The notes beneath the pieces are model-generated. The model saw only the letters and a list, made by a program, of their open reading frames with translations, did no database searches and had not been told where the DNA came from. Shown one piece after another: positions 26,591 through 37,632 of a DNA stretch of 64,000 nt (position 1 is its first letter; every line of letters starts with the position of its first letter). The DNA comes from Deltaproteobacteria bacterium (GTDB lineage Bacteria > Desulfobacterota > Desulfomonilia > UBA1062): assembly GCA_018433775.1 (NCBI GenBank), contig JAHDQN010000013.1, positions 62,001-126,000 of the forward strand, in the 5' to 3' direction. Made by a program: the position numbers and the translations under genes.

Positions 26591-28722
26591 GACGCCCTCT
26601 CCCCGGCGGATTGCTCCATCCTTCCGGCTATGCGTCTTTTCAGCCATACCAGGAGGACCACGGCCACCAGGGTAATGCCCGCGAGGATCGTTACGTTGAC
26701 GATATCGGGCTCGAAGAGAAAGCTCAGGAGCGACTCCGTGAACAGCGTGATGGCGATGAAGCCCGGAGTCATGCCGATCAGGGTCCCGACGAAGTAGTCC
26801 CGGAATCCGATGTGGGAGGCCCCTGCCACGAGATTCACCACGGAAAAGGGCGCAATCGGGATGAACCGGATAATGGTCATGGCGAGCAGGCCCTGCCGTG
26901 CAAGGCGCCTGCTGAGCTGGTTGATCCTTTTGCCCGCCACCTTTCTCACGAAATCCCTTCCCACGATCCTGCCGATCCAGTAGACCACCGATGCGCTCAT
27001 CATCGCCCCGGCCACCGAGAGCGCCAGTGCGGTCAAGGGAGGGAAGAGCACCGCGGTTATGGCCACCATGGCCGTCACCGGAAAGACCACCAGCCCGCCC
27101 AGCACGTACAGTATCAGGATAATGGCCGGCATAAAACGATAGCCGCTCAGGGATCCGATCCATGCGGATATGACGCCGATGTCAAGGTATTCGGCAAGCG
27201 GCGACCATTTCCAGGCAGCCGCCAGGGCGATGAGCGCGAGCATCAGTGCGGCGAACACGATGAGCCGCCTTCTTCCGGAGTGATGATCTTCCTTGTCGAT
27301 GAACCTCTCGATGAAATCATCCGGATCCATGGGACGCTCAGGATCCACCAGATAGGGCGCCGAGAGGATATTCCTTTCCATGGGAGAGACATCCAGCGGA
27401 CGCAGGGTCCGATCCGGGCCGGCCAGGGCCTCGATGGTCCGGATTAATGACCCGGTTTTGTCGATGGTTTCTTCCACCTTCCGAGGAGTCGAACCCAGGT
27501 GCTCGGCCAGGAGACTGTCCCGCAGGTCCCTGCAGGCCCTTTTCGCGTCCGGGTGCCCCCAGGTCTCCAGGCTCAAGTCGCACTCGGAATCCAGGCCCAT
27601 GGAACGGTTGGATATGTTTGAAGATCCGATACGAAGAAAGGTGTCGTCTACGATGAGGATCTTGGAATGCACCTCGAACAGGACATCCGGTCTGTCAGGG
27701 TGCTCGGTATAATAAATCCCGAACCTGCCGCCCGTATCGACCCGCCTCACCCGCTTCACCAGATGCGCCCTGATGGCGTCCATGGTGCTTTCCTCCAGCC
27801 ACCCGTGGCTTTTCTTCCTCGTCACCACCACGATCTCGGGTCCGTCAGCCTCATAGAGCCTCTTGGAGACGGCGCCCGCCACCTTGGAGGAGGTGAAGAA
27901 AGGAGACTCGATGTAGATGTGCCTGCGTGCCGACGCGATGGCGTCCACCCAGAGCGACTCCACCTCCCGTATCTCGGGTTTTTCCCGGTATCTGCCCTGT
28001 GTCCTGGATATCGCGACATCGATCTGACGGATATCCGGGATGCATCTCTGCGGCCAGGGATCGGAGGTTGTCACCCCGGGAAGGGGAAGCTCTTTCCGCG
28101 CTGCATAGTGCCACCGCTGCCGGAACAGCTCTCCGAGAAACGCCGCAGGCTCGCCGTCGACGAGTATCTGCACATCGTGGAACGGCGGGTAGTTTTCTTC
28201 CCAGGAATCGGACCTGCGGGGATCGTCCGGGAGATGTTCCGGTGTGTCCCAGCGTACGTGGGTGAGATCGATCCCGCCCGTAAAGGCGATACGGTCGTCG
28301 ATCACCACGATCTTCTGGTGGTGCGATGCCCCGGGCGGCAGGTAGTTGTCCAGGTGAAAATGGACACGTTGGCCGGTTTTCCATGAGAACTTCCACGCCG
28401 GAAGATACTCGCGCTTGAACGTATAGAGAACCGAAAAGTCCCAGTCCAGGATATTGACATGGAGATGCGGTTTCTTGAGGACCACATAGCTCAGGAATTC
28501 ACCGAGACGCACGGGAAAGTCCGGTTTCTCGTCCCCGCGGATGAGGGTGAGCTGGCTGTCGATGTCCCAGCCCGTGATATAGACGGAGCGTTCGGCCTTC
28601 AGGACCGCCTCGACAAAGGCGGTGAAATAATCCTGGGCGTCGATGATAAAGGTTACACGGTGAGCCTTGCCTTTTTTCCAGATATTTCTGCCTTCCTGAT
28701 ACAATGATTGCGTCGTTTCCAT
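26587..28722 (-). CDS. phospholipase D-like protein with VTT membrane domain
   Basis: A 711-residue fusion. The N-terminal two thirds carry two HxKxxxxD motifs, HHQKIVVIDD (about residue 133) and HSKILIVDD (about 349), forming one phospholipase D active site. The C-terminal part (about 500-700) is a VTT/TVP38-type (SNARE-associated, DedA-like) membrane domain with several helices and the FVGTLIGMTPGF stretch. Such proteins probably act on membrane phospholipids. The ATG at 28722 is preferred over one at 28755, because AAGGA lies just upstream while the longer form has no site. It overlaps the EEP gene by 4 bases. Confidence 0.9.
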   Translation of the reverse strand: METTQSLYQEGRNIWKKGKAHRVTFIIDAQDYFTAFVEAVLKAERSVYITGWDIDSQLTLIRGDEKPDFPVRLGEFLSYVVLKKPHLHVNILDWDFSVLYTFKREYLPAWKFSWKTGQRVHFHLDNYLPPGASHHQKIVVIDDRIAFTGGIDLTHVRWDTPEHLPDDPRRSDSWEENYPPFHDVQILVDGEPAAFLGELFRQRWHYAARKELPLPGVTTSDPWPQRCIPDIRQIDVAISRTQGRYREKPEIREVESLWVDAIASARRHIYIESPFFTSSKVAGAVSKRLYEADGPEIVVVTRKKSHGWLEESTMDAIRAHLVKRVRRVDTGGRFGIYYTEHPDRPDVLFEVHSKILIVDDTFLRIGSSNISNRSMGLDSECDLSLETWGHPDAKRACRDLRDSLLAEHLGSTPRKVEETIDKTGSLIRTIEALAGPDRTLRPLDVSPMERNILSAPYLVDPERPMDPDDFIERFIDKEDHHSGRRRLIVFAALMLALIALAAAWKWSPLAEYLDIGVISAWIGSLSGYRFMPAIILILYVLGGLVVFPVTAMVAITAVLFPPLTALALSVAGAMMSASVVYWIGRIVGRDFVRKVAGKRINQLSRRLARQGLLAMTIIRFIPIAPFSVVNLVAGASHIGFRDYFVGTLIGMTPGFIAITLFTESLLSFLFEPDIVNVTILAGITLVAVVLLVWLKRRIAGRMEQSAGERAS

Positions 28723-28755
28723 GGCATCCTTGCATTCACGGGTGTTTTTATCCAT

Positions 28756-29090
28756 GGATGCACGAGAAGCACCGACATCTCCCGTTCATCAGAAATTCGC
28801 CGCATGAGCGGGCACAATACCATGCCCGCGAAAAGAACGGTCCCAGGTGAACGGTATCTGCCGCGTCACGGGAGGGCAGATGATGCATATCCGTAAACAC
28901 AGATGCTACACCTTTGAAAATACGATCACATTATGAAGCTTTCCTTGAGATTATAGTGCTTGTACGGCACCCATATATCAAGTTTAGCCCGGGTGCCCGT
29001 ACATTCAACCCCTTGTGCCGAATCCGCCTTTCAGGTCTTCTTTGTGCTCGACTCGCGCCGTGCGTGTCCGAAGCCGGGGCCGGCCATGGT
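28756..29090. other. gap between treZ and the PLD gene
   Basis: These 335 bases hold no recognisable gene. At 28960-29003 there is a 12-bp inverted repeat with one bulge (TGTACGG..CACCC against GGGTG..CCGTACA) and a 19-base loop, about 90 bp beyond the treZ stop. It lacks a U-tract, so whether it terminates the trehalose operon is unclear. The promoter of the phospholipase gene should lie near the low-coordinate end. Confidence 0.4.
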
Positions 29091-30845
29091 TCATGCCATG
29101 CCGTCCTCTTCCAGACTAAGGAGGATGACTGCGGATTTGCCGGGCAGGGCGAGTGAATCCTCCCGGTATACGACGCCGCTGCGCGAGGTGAGGACCACCT
29201 TTCTCCTTCGGCCGTCATAGATCCCGATCCGTCTCTCGTGACGGGAGAAGTTGCAGGCCGCCATGACAGGCCCCCGGTTCATGGCAAGCCATTGCTCCTC
29301 TTCGTTGTACGAGATCAGAATCCGGCTCAAAGAGCCGTCTTTGAGCACGGGCAGCTCTCGGCGGAGCCTGATGAGGCTTTTATACCAGGCAAGCACGGAC
29401 GCGTGCGGTTCACGGTCGATCTCGTCCCAGATGAGCATGGAGCGCTCGAACGTGGCTGCATCCTGCGGGTCCGGGATGTCTTCGGGGTCCCATCCGAAGG
29501 CTGCAAACTCCTCTCTCCTTCCGGCTATTACCGCCTTGCCCAGCTCCTCGTCCTGGTGGTCGGTGAAATACTGGAAAGGGGACGAGGCGGCCCACTCCTC
29601 GCCCTGAAAGATCAGCGGGATGCAGGCGGAGGTGAATACCAGGGCTGAGCCGAGCATGAACCGCTCGATATCCACGAGATGGTTCACCCTCTCCCCGCGG
29701 GCACGGTTTCCGATCTGGTCGTGGTTCTGGAGATAGGCGAGGAACCTGTTCCCGGACATGCCCCGGACAGCCCTTCCGTGCCTGCGCCCCCGGAATATCG
29801 AGTAGCGCCCGCTGTAGACAAAGATCTCCTCCATGGCCTGGGCGATGTCGGAGAGGGTCCCGAAGTCCTCGTAATACCCGCTTCTCTCACCCGTGAGCAC
29901 GGTGTGCACGGCGTGGTGAAAATCGTCGCTCCACTGGGCATCGATTCCATACCCGCCGATCTCGCGGGGCTGCACGATCCGGGGATCGTTCAGATTGCTC
30001 TCGGCGATGATCGCGAGGTGCCGGCCGGTCCGGGCCTGAAGCATCTCGACTTCACGGGAGAGCTCCTCCAGAAAATGGACGGACGAGGTGTCGATGATGG
30101 CGTGCACTGCATCCAGGCGCAGCGCGTCCATGTGATAGTCCCTCAGCCACATGATGGCATTGTCGATGAAGAATCGGCGCACCTCGTCGCTGCCCGGGCC
30201 GTCGAAGTTCACCGCCTCGCCCCAGGGTGACGAATACCGGCCGGTGAAATAGGGGCCGAACCGGCCGAGATAATTCCCCTCGGGCCCCAGGTGATTGTAG
30301 ACCACATCGAGGATTATTGCGAGCCTTCGGGCGTGGCACGCATCCACCAGCTCCTTGAGCCCTGCGGGACCTCCGTAGGGCTCGTGCGGGGCGAAGAGAT
30401 CCACCCCGTCGTACCCCCATCCGTGTGTCCCGGAAAAGCTGTTCACCGGCATGAGCTCGATGTGCGTTATCCCCAGATCGACGAGATGATCCAGTTTCTG
30501 CGCCACACCCTGGAAGGTGCCCTGCGGGCTGAAGGTGCCGGTATGCAGCTCGTAGATCACGGCGCTGGAAAGGGGGGGCGCCTGCCAGCGATCGTCTGTC
30601 CAGGGGAAGAGAGCGTGATCGAGCATTCGGGAAAAACCGTGGACCCCGTACGGCTGCCACGGCGACCGGGGATCGGGAAAGGGGTCTGAGCCGTCGAGCA
30701 CAAAGGCATAATCCGAGCCGTGCCGTGCTGAGGGGCTCTCAAGCATCCACCAGCCGTGCCTCATGCTCAGCATGGGAAACGGCGTTCCGTCGACGACCAT
30801 CAGCACCTGCTGGGCATATGGTGCCCACACGCGGGTTACAGCCAT
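29091..30845 (-). CDS. treZ: malto-oligosyltrehalose trehalohydrolase
   Basis: TreZ releases trehalose from maltooligosyl-trehalose, the last step of the TreXYZ pathway. The 584-residue glycoside hydrolase family 13 enzyme has an N-terminal carbohydrate-binding region starting at RVWAPYA, YELHTGTFSPQGTF near residue 98, the nucleophile Asp245 in ALRLDAVHAI, the acid Glu282 in IIAESNLNDPR and the transition-state Asp in WSDDFHH near 307. The N-terminus is slightly shorter than usual, and the ATG lacks a strong ribosome site. It is the last gene of the treX-treY-treZ operon, 78 bp after treY. Acts in the cytoplasm on glycogen-derived maltodextrin. Confidence 0.95.
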   Translation of the reverse strand: MAVTRVWAPYAQQVLMVVDGTPFPMLSMRHGWWMLESPSARHGSDYAFVLDGSDPFPDPRSPWQPYGVHGFSRMLDHALFPWTDDRWQAPPLSSAVIYELHTGTFSPQGTFQGVAQKLDHLVDLGITHIELMPVNSFSGTHGWGYDGVDLFAPHEPYGGPAGLKELVDACHARRLAIILDVVYNHLGPEGNYLGRFGPYFTGRYSSPWGEAVNFDGPGSDEVRRFFIDNAIMWLRDYHMDALRLDAVHAIIDTSSVHFLEELSREVEMLQARTGRHLAIIAESNLNDPRIVQPREIGGYGIDAQWSDDFHHAVHTVLTGERSGYYEDFGTLSDIAQAMEEIFVYSGRYSIFRGRRHGRAVRGMSGNRFLAYLQNHDQIGNRARGERVNHLVDIERFMLGSALVFTSACIPLIFQGEEWAASSPFQYFTDHQDEELGKAVIAGRREEFAAFGWDPEDIPDPQDAATFERSMLIWDEIDREPHASVLAWYKSLIRLRRELPVLKDGSLSRILISYNEEEQWLAMNRGPVMAACNFSRHERRIGIYDGRRRKVVLTSRSGVVYREDSLALPGKSAVILLSLEEDGMA

Positions 30846-30923
30846 GTCAGACTCTGTTCGTGAACCATGACCGCTCCGGGCGGCTGGTTTTTAAGGGCCT
30901 TCACCTTCTTCCTTCCCCCTTTG

Positions 30924-33578
30924 TCATCCCGTATCCCGGCTCATGAGCGCCACCGGGAACTTCTCCAGAAGCTCGCCGATCCGTATCGGAGAGCCCCGGT
31001 ACACCTCTCCGGAAAGCACGTTCTTCCATGCGCCTCCCGGGAGCTCGACCCGGGTGTTGTCGTCCCAGGCATTGCCCCGCTTGAGATTCAGGCGGGGTAC
31101 CACGACCGCTACCGTGTCGTCCCGGGTGAAGCCCACGGCATATTCCGCATGCGGGCCGACGATCTCCAGGGGCAGGTAGGACGACCTTTCTCCGAAGGCC
31201 CCGGACATGCGCCTGCGGAGCGCGAGCGCCTGGTGGACCGTCCAGAGCTTCGGAAGGCCGGATTCCATGCCGTGCAAAATCTGCTCGGGTTTCATGCCTT
31301 CTGTCCCACCGAGAAGGTCGCGGCGATGCCGGTAATCGACAGGTCTCCGGTTGTCCGGGTCCACCAGGCTCAAGTCCCACAGCTCGCATCCCTGGTAGAT
31401 GTCCGGAATACCCGGAACCGTGAGTTTGAGAAGCGTCTGCGCGAGCGAGTTGATGCGCCCGGGGCCGGCCACGAGCCCCACAAACGACTGGAGGTCGTGG
31501 ATGAAAGCGAGGTCATGGAGCAGAGACGAGGCGAACGATTTCAAGGCCTCTTCGTATGCGGGATCGACAGCCGTCCAGGAGGTATGGGTCTTGGCCTCCC
31601 TGGAGGCCTTCTCCAGATAGGGCAGGAGGCGGTCCTCCCCGATGGGCCAGGCCCCCACCAGTGTCTGGTAGAGGAAATACTCCGCGTTTCTGTCCGGGAA
31701 GCCCCCTGTCCGGTATTGCTTCGCCCGGGCGGCCCACCTGCGGACTGCGTCTTGCCACTGCTCGGGAATCTCGGAGATGACCGCAAGCCTTGCCCTCACA
31801 TCCTCGCTCCGCTTCGTGTCGTGGGTGGAGGTTGAGAGCATGGTGAACGGGTGCGTCTTGAGCCGCTCGTTCATCCGGAGATGGAAGAGCCCGGCATCGA
31901 TTCCGAACGAACCCGGGTCCCCTCCCACCTCGTTGAAGGCAATGAAGCGGTTGTAGGTGTAAAAGGCCGTGTCCTCGGCACCTTTTGCCATAACCGGAGG
32001 GGTGAGCTGCTGGAATCGCATGACGAATTCCGACTCGCGGGGACCATTCACCTTGAGCATGAAGATATCTCTTATGAAATCCAGCAGATCGGGGTCGACT
32101 TCCGCATCCTGTTTGGCCCGCTCGACGGCCATGGCGATGATCCGCCTGTCCTGGTCCGCCATCCAGCCGGCACCTGCGTTGATGTAGGTGCGGTATACCG
32201 GGAACGCCGCTATGAGGGCGCGCAGTGCCTGGGAGATATCCTGGCGGGTGTAGTCGCGATACCGCCGGTGGCTCTCGCAGAGGGTCATCATGAGCGCGGT
32301 GAGTCGGTTCAGGTCGCTCCCGAAGAGATCGTCGATGGCCAGGAGCTTTTTTTCCCTGAGAACCTCCTGGTAGCCCCTGGTCTCGCCGGTGAATTCCCCA
32401 TAGAGCCGGGTGAAGGCATCGCTGCTCCGGGCGTCCGCCAGAAGGTGTGTGAGAAGATAGATGAACTCGTATCCCGTAGTGCCGTCCACCGGCCAGTCCG
32501 GCCGCAGGCTCTCGCCGGGCTGGAGGATCTTCTCCGCCAGGATCCATGACTCGGGCCCTGCCTTGCGGAGTCTCCCCAGATAGGTGGAAGGGTCCCTGAG
32601 CCCGTCCGGATGATCCACGCGCATTCCGTCTATCACACCCTGGCGAAGCCACTGAAGAACGAGGCGATGCGTGTCTTCGAATACCTCCTCGTCTTCCGTT
32701 CGAAGTCCGACCAGAGAGCTGATGTCGAAGAAGCGCCGGTATCCCAGGTCCTGGTTTGCCGTACGCCAGTAGGCCAGGCGGTAGTTCTGGCCGTCCAGCA
32801 GTGTCTCGAGGGCGTCAGGGCTTTCGTTGAGCTCGGCAATGAGGGCGTCCATGCGCCTGGCGACCTCGGGGTGCTCGTCGAGGACCCTTTCCAGGAGTCT
32901 CCTGATCACCTCCTTGTCGCGGTGTCTCCTGCGGATGCTCTCCCGGTCGACGGTAGAAGGAAGGGGAAGCGAGCTCAGGGTATCCGCGAGAAAGCCGAGC
33001 TCTGGCGAGGCGATGTCCTCGCCCGCTCTGGCAATGAGAGGTGCGAGAGAACGGGGGTCGACCGGAAACATATTCTCGTAGTAGTGTATGGAGAAGCCGC
33101 CCCGCTCCCGCACGAGCCTGATCTCCCCCTTTTCCAGGGCCCGGCCGAAATGGTCGCCCAGGATGGGGAGCAGGATTTTGTTGCCGAATCTGGTCTCCTC
33201 CGGATCCCAGTCCACGTCGAAGTATGATGCGTATTGGCTTGACTGGCCGTTTTCCAAGACATCCCACCACCACTCGTTCTCGTCTCCCGCAACGGCCATG
33301 TGGTTGGGGACGATGTCCAGGACCTGGCCCATGCCGGTCTTGTGCAGTGCCCCGACGAGCAGCTCATGACCCTTTTCCCCGCCCAGTTCCCTGTTCACCC
33401 TGGTATGGCTCACCACGTCGTAACCATGGGTGCTGCCCTGCACCGCCTGGAGACAGGGGGATGCGTAGAGATGGGTCACGCCCAGGGATGCAAGGTAGTC
33501 CAGAATGTGTGCGGCATGGTCGAAGGTGAATCCCGGCTGGAACTGGACACGATAGGTGGCAAGCGGGATGCGCTGCAT
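30924..33578 (-). CDS. treY: malto-oligosyltrehalose synthase
   Basis: TreY rearranges the reducing-end glucose bond of maltodextrins from alpha-1,4 to alpha,alpha-1,1. At 884 residues it has the usual length. Signature segments: the N-terminal TYRVQFQPGFTFDHAA, LGVTHLYASPCLQAVQGSTHGYDV, GMRVDHPDGLRDP carrying the catalytic Asp, and the acid in SWILAEKIL. The ATG lies 1 bp beyond the treX stop, so translation is coupled. With TreX and TreZ it makes trehalose, a compatible solute and stress protectant, from glycogen. Confidence 0.96.
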   Translation of the reverse strand: MQRIPLATYRVQFQPGFTFDHAAHILDYLASLGVTHLYASPCLQAVQGSTHGYDVVSHTRVNRELGGEKGHELLVGALHKTGMGQVLDIVPNHMAVAGDENEWWWDVLENGQSSQYASYFDVDWDPEETRFGNKILLPILGDHFGRALEKGEIRLVRERGGFSIHYYENMFPVDPRSLAPLIARAGEDIASPELGFLADTLSSLPLPSTVDRESIRRRHRDKEVIRRLLERVLDEHPEVARRMDALIAELNESPDALETLLDGQNYRLAYWRTANQDLGYRRFFDISSLVGLRTEDEEVFEDTHRLVLQWLRQGVIDGMRVDHPDGLRDPSTYLGRLRKAGPESWILAEKILQPGESLRPDWPVDGTTGYEFIYLLTHLLADARSSDAFTRLYGEFTGETRGYQEVLREKKLLAIDDLFGSDLNRLTALMMTLCESHRRYRDYTRQDISQALRALIAAFPVYRTYINAGAGWMADQDRRIIAMAVERAKQDAEVDPDLLDFIRDIFMLKVNGPRESEFVMRFQQLTPPVMAKGAEDTAFYTYNRFIAFNEVGGDPGSFGIDAGLFHLRMNERLKTHPFTMLSTSTHDTKRSEDVRARLAVISEIPEQWQDAVRRWAARAKQYRTGGFPDRNAEYFLYQTLVGAWPIGEDRLLPYLEKASREAKTHTSWTAVDPAYEEALKSFASSLLHDLAFIHDLQSFVGLVAGPGRINSLAQTLLKLTVPGIPDIYQGCELWDLSLVDPDNRRPVDYRHRRDLLGGTEGMKPEQILHGMESGLPKLWTVHQALALRRRMSGAFGERSSYLPLEIVGPHAEYAVGFTRDDTVAVVVPRLNLKRGNAWDDNTRVELPGGAWKNVLSGEVYRGSPIRIGELLEKFPVALMSRDTG

Positions 33579-33579
33579 C

Positions 33580-35685
<2,106 letters not shown>

Positions 35686-35834
35686 CAGTGCTCCTTTTTT
35701 AAGGTAGCGGGATGTTTTAGGAGAAATCGCGCTATAGAGGTAGATATAGAAGGTGTCTGGGCTAAATCAAGCAAGGGTGGACCCTCCCGGCCGGTCACGG
35801 CGGAGATGGTCCCATGCCATTGAAAAAGAGCACT

Positions 35835-35863
35835 GCCGGGGCCCCTTTGTAAGAGGCCCCGGC
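35835..35863. terminator. GC-rich bidirectional-looking terminator
   Basis: A 9-bp stem (GCCGGGGCC with GGCCCCGGC), an 11-base loop and flanking tracts AAAAAGAG on the left and TTCTCTT on the right. It lies downstream of the 99-residue minus-strand gene and 150 bp upstream of treX, so it probably ends the former transcript and insulates the trehalose operon. Confidence 0.6.
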
Positions 35864-35912
35864 TTCTCTTGGGATAGAGGGAGGAAAAAATGTTTGTATG
35901 TTTCTCTTTAAG

Positions 35913-35952
35913 CTGCGGATAACCGGCCCGCAGGCAGGCCGGTTATCCGCAG
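35913..35952. terminator. perfect 16-bp inverted repeat
   Basis: CTGCGGATAACCGGCC and its exact complement are separated by 8 bases. It begins 31 bp after the stop of the 99-residue gene. No U-run follows directly on either strand, so it may be an RNA-stabilising hairpin rather than an intrinsic terminator. Confidence 0.45.
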
Positions 35953-35983
35953 ATGCTTCCTGCGCTTTCGTCCCGGGGCAATA

Positions 35984-36283
35984 TCACTGGACGGGCGATA
36001 CCCTGACCGTGCACTGCCTGGGGGCCTTGTACACGGTGAAGCAGATCCCCTGCTCAGGGCTCACCGACATGCATATGAACGAGTTTGCGAGCCTTTTTCG
36101 CAATGTAATGATGTTTCTGTGCAGATACCAGGTACGGCAGTGCCCAGGGATACCCAGCATGCGCCTTACCTCTGAAGGGGGAAGGATAAAGCCCTGGCAT
36201 TCGTTTCTGATCAGATTGCTGATAACCTGGACGGCACGGTTGCAGTTCCGACTATCCTGTACGCTCATGTCTTCGCTTGCCAT
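35984..36283 (-). CDS. conserved-looking small protein, unknown
   Basis: A 99-residue cytoplasmic protein with no recognised family. Most of it is helical: RAVQVISNLIRNECQGFILPPSEVRRMLG, then a basic WYLHRNIITLRKRLANSF segment that could be part of a helix-turn-helix, and a C-terminal beta-like stretch. The ATG at 36283 follows AGGGGG with 6-base spacing; a longer frame to 36367 is open but adds an unlikely hydrophobic start. It stands alone, followed by two hairpins and preceded by AT-rich DNA. DNA binding is only a guess. Confidence 0.6.
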   Translation of the reverse strand: MASEDMSVQDSRNCNRAVQVISNLIRNECQGFILPPSEVRRMLGIPGHCRTWYLHRNIITLRKRLANSFICMSVSPEQGICFTVYKAPRQCTVRVSPVQ

Positions 36284-36788
36284 GATAACCCCCTTTTTCC
36301 CCGAAGTGCCTGAAAAATAACATCTAATTAAAAAGATAATTATATCAATGAGCAAGGTGTATGCCATAAGTTAAGATAAATAAAATCATTATATTGGGTT
36401 TATGTATCAGGGAAAAAGCCGTGAACGTAAGAAATTGTTTACCCAGATACAGGGGAAAACCTTTTCCACAACGATCCTTTCTGCAGGCCGTCTGATAACC
36501 GTTTCTGATCCTTGCCGTTTTCCCCCAGATTCAAGGGAATGCTCAGAATGGGCTTGTATTCAGTAGCAATAATTGGCAGTATAACGGCGCTGACGGGAAA
36601 TCCTGGGGCGGATCGTTATTTCCGGAGGGCTTTCCCCTTGGCATATGGATCCTGACGGGCGCACGAGCTGTACACCCGCCGGCCCTTGTCGGCCGCGCGT
36701 GATCAGCAGGTTCCCGGACAGAAAAGAGAAAATCATGAGAATACCGGATTCCCGGTTCACGACATGAAGAAGAGAGAGGGAGCATAGA
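36284..36788. other. intergenic region before response regulator
   Basis: About 500 bases with AT-rich DNA at 36300-36440, presumably holding divergent promoters for the 99-residue gene and the response regulator. A 38-codon frame at 36539-36655 has no good ribosome site. Nothing else is recognised. Confidence 0.4.
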
Positions 36789-37421
36789 ATGGTCAGAGTT
36801 CTCATCGCTGACGACCACCCGATCGTGAGAACCGGTTTGAAGCAGATCCTTGCCGACGACCCGGATATAGAGGTGGTAGGTGAAGCCGAAAACGGCGGGG
36901 AGGTCATAGAGTTCCTCTGGAAGAATGCATGCGATATGGTTTTGCTCGATATCGGCATGCCGGGCAGGAGCGGGCTCGAGGTAACCTCGGAGATCAAGCA
37001 GATCAAACCGAATGTGGGGGTGCTCATCCTGAGCATCTATCCCGAAGAGCAGTACGCCGTCCGGGCGCTCAGGGCCGGCGCATCCGGGTATCTCACCAAG
37101 GCGAGCGCGCCCATAGAGCTCATTCAGGCGGTCCACCGGGTGTCTCACGGCGGCAGGTATGTCAGCCAGACCCTGGCCGAGATACTGGCGTCCGAGATCG
37201 ACAGGCACAGTGAAAAGCAGCCTCATGAAAAGCTCTCGGATCGTGAGTACCAGGTGATGCTCCTCCTCGCATCGGGCAAGACCGTCACCGAAGTGGGGCA
37301 GAGCCTGAACCTGAGCGTAAAGACCATCAGCACCTACCGGTCCAACATCCTTGCAAAAATGAACATGAAGAATAACGCCCAGCTCACCTTTTATGCCGTG
37401 GAAAACGGCCTTATCAAGTGA
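36789..37421 (+). CDS. NarL/FixJ-family response regulator
   Basis: A 210-residue two-component regulator. The receiver domain (1-120) has the acidic pocket Asp8/Asp9, phospho-acceptor Asp54 in VLLDIGMPG and the conserved Lys in YLTKAS. The LuxR-type helix-turn-helix (about 147-207) contains LSDREYQVMLLLASGKT and NLSVKTISTYRSNIL. No histidine kinase gene is adjacent, so it is an orphan whose partner is elsewhere. GAGAGGGAG lies upstream as ribosome site. The target genes are unknown; it is divergent from the 99-residue gene and 211 bp before the ACT-domain gene. Confidence 0.92.
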   Translation: MVRVLIADDHPIVRTGLKQILADDPDIEVVGEAENGGEVIEFLWKNACDMVLLDIGMPGRSGLEVTSEIKQIKPNVGVLILSIYPEEQYAVRALRAGASGYLTKASAPIELIQAVHRVSHGGRYVSQTLAEILASEIDRHSEKQPHEKLSDREYQVMLLLASGKTVTEVGQSLNLSVKTISTYRSNILAKMNMKNNAQLTFYAVENGLIK

Positions 37422-37632
37422 GCCGGCCTGTAACGCGCACGACTGCCGGAAACCCGCCGTGGGGACTGCCCGGATAGACCGGGCATCCCCCGTACTCCGC
37501 CGTTGCGTGCGCACGCCGCACTGCAATGCAGATCGCAGGCTACTTCCTTTTCCCGGCAAGGGCATTATTTTTTTCTACACATAGGCGGCGGTATTCTTTA
37601 CAATCCGGCTATCCCATGCAAGGAGAGATGTT

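Noticed and set aside
28960..29003. Terminator for the trehalose operon
   Set aside because: The hairpin has a bulge, a 19-base loop and no U-tract.
36539..36655. 38-codon frame with a hydrophobic stretch
   Set aside because: Weak ribosome site and no family; length is compatible with chance.
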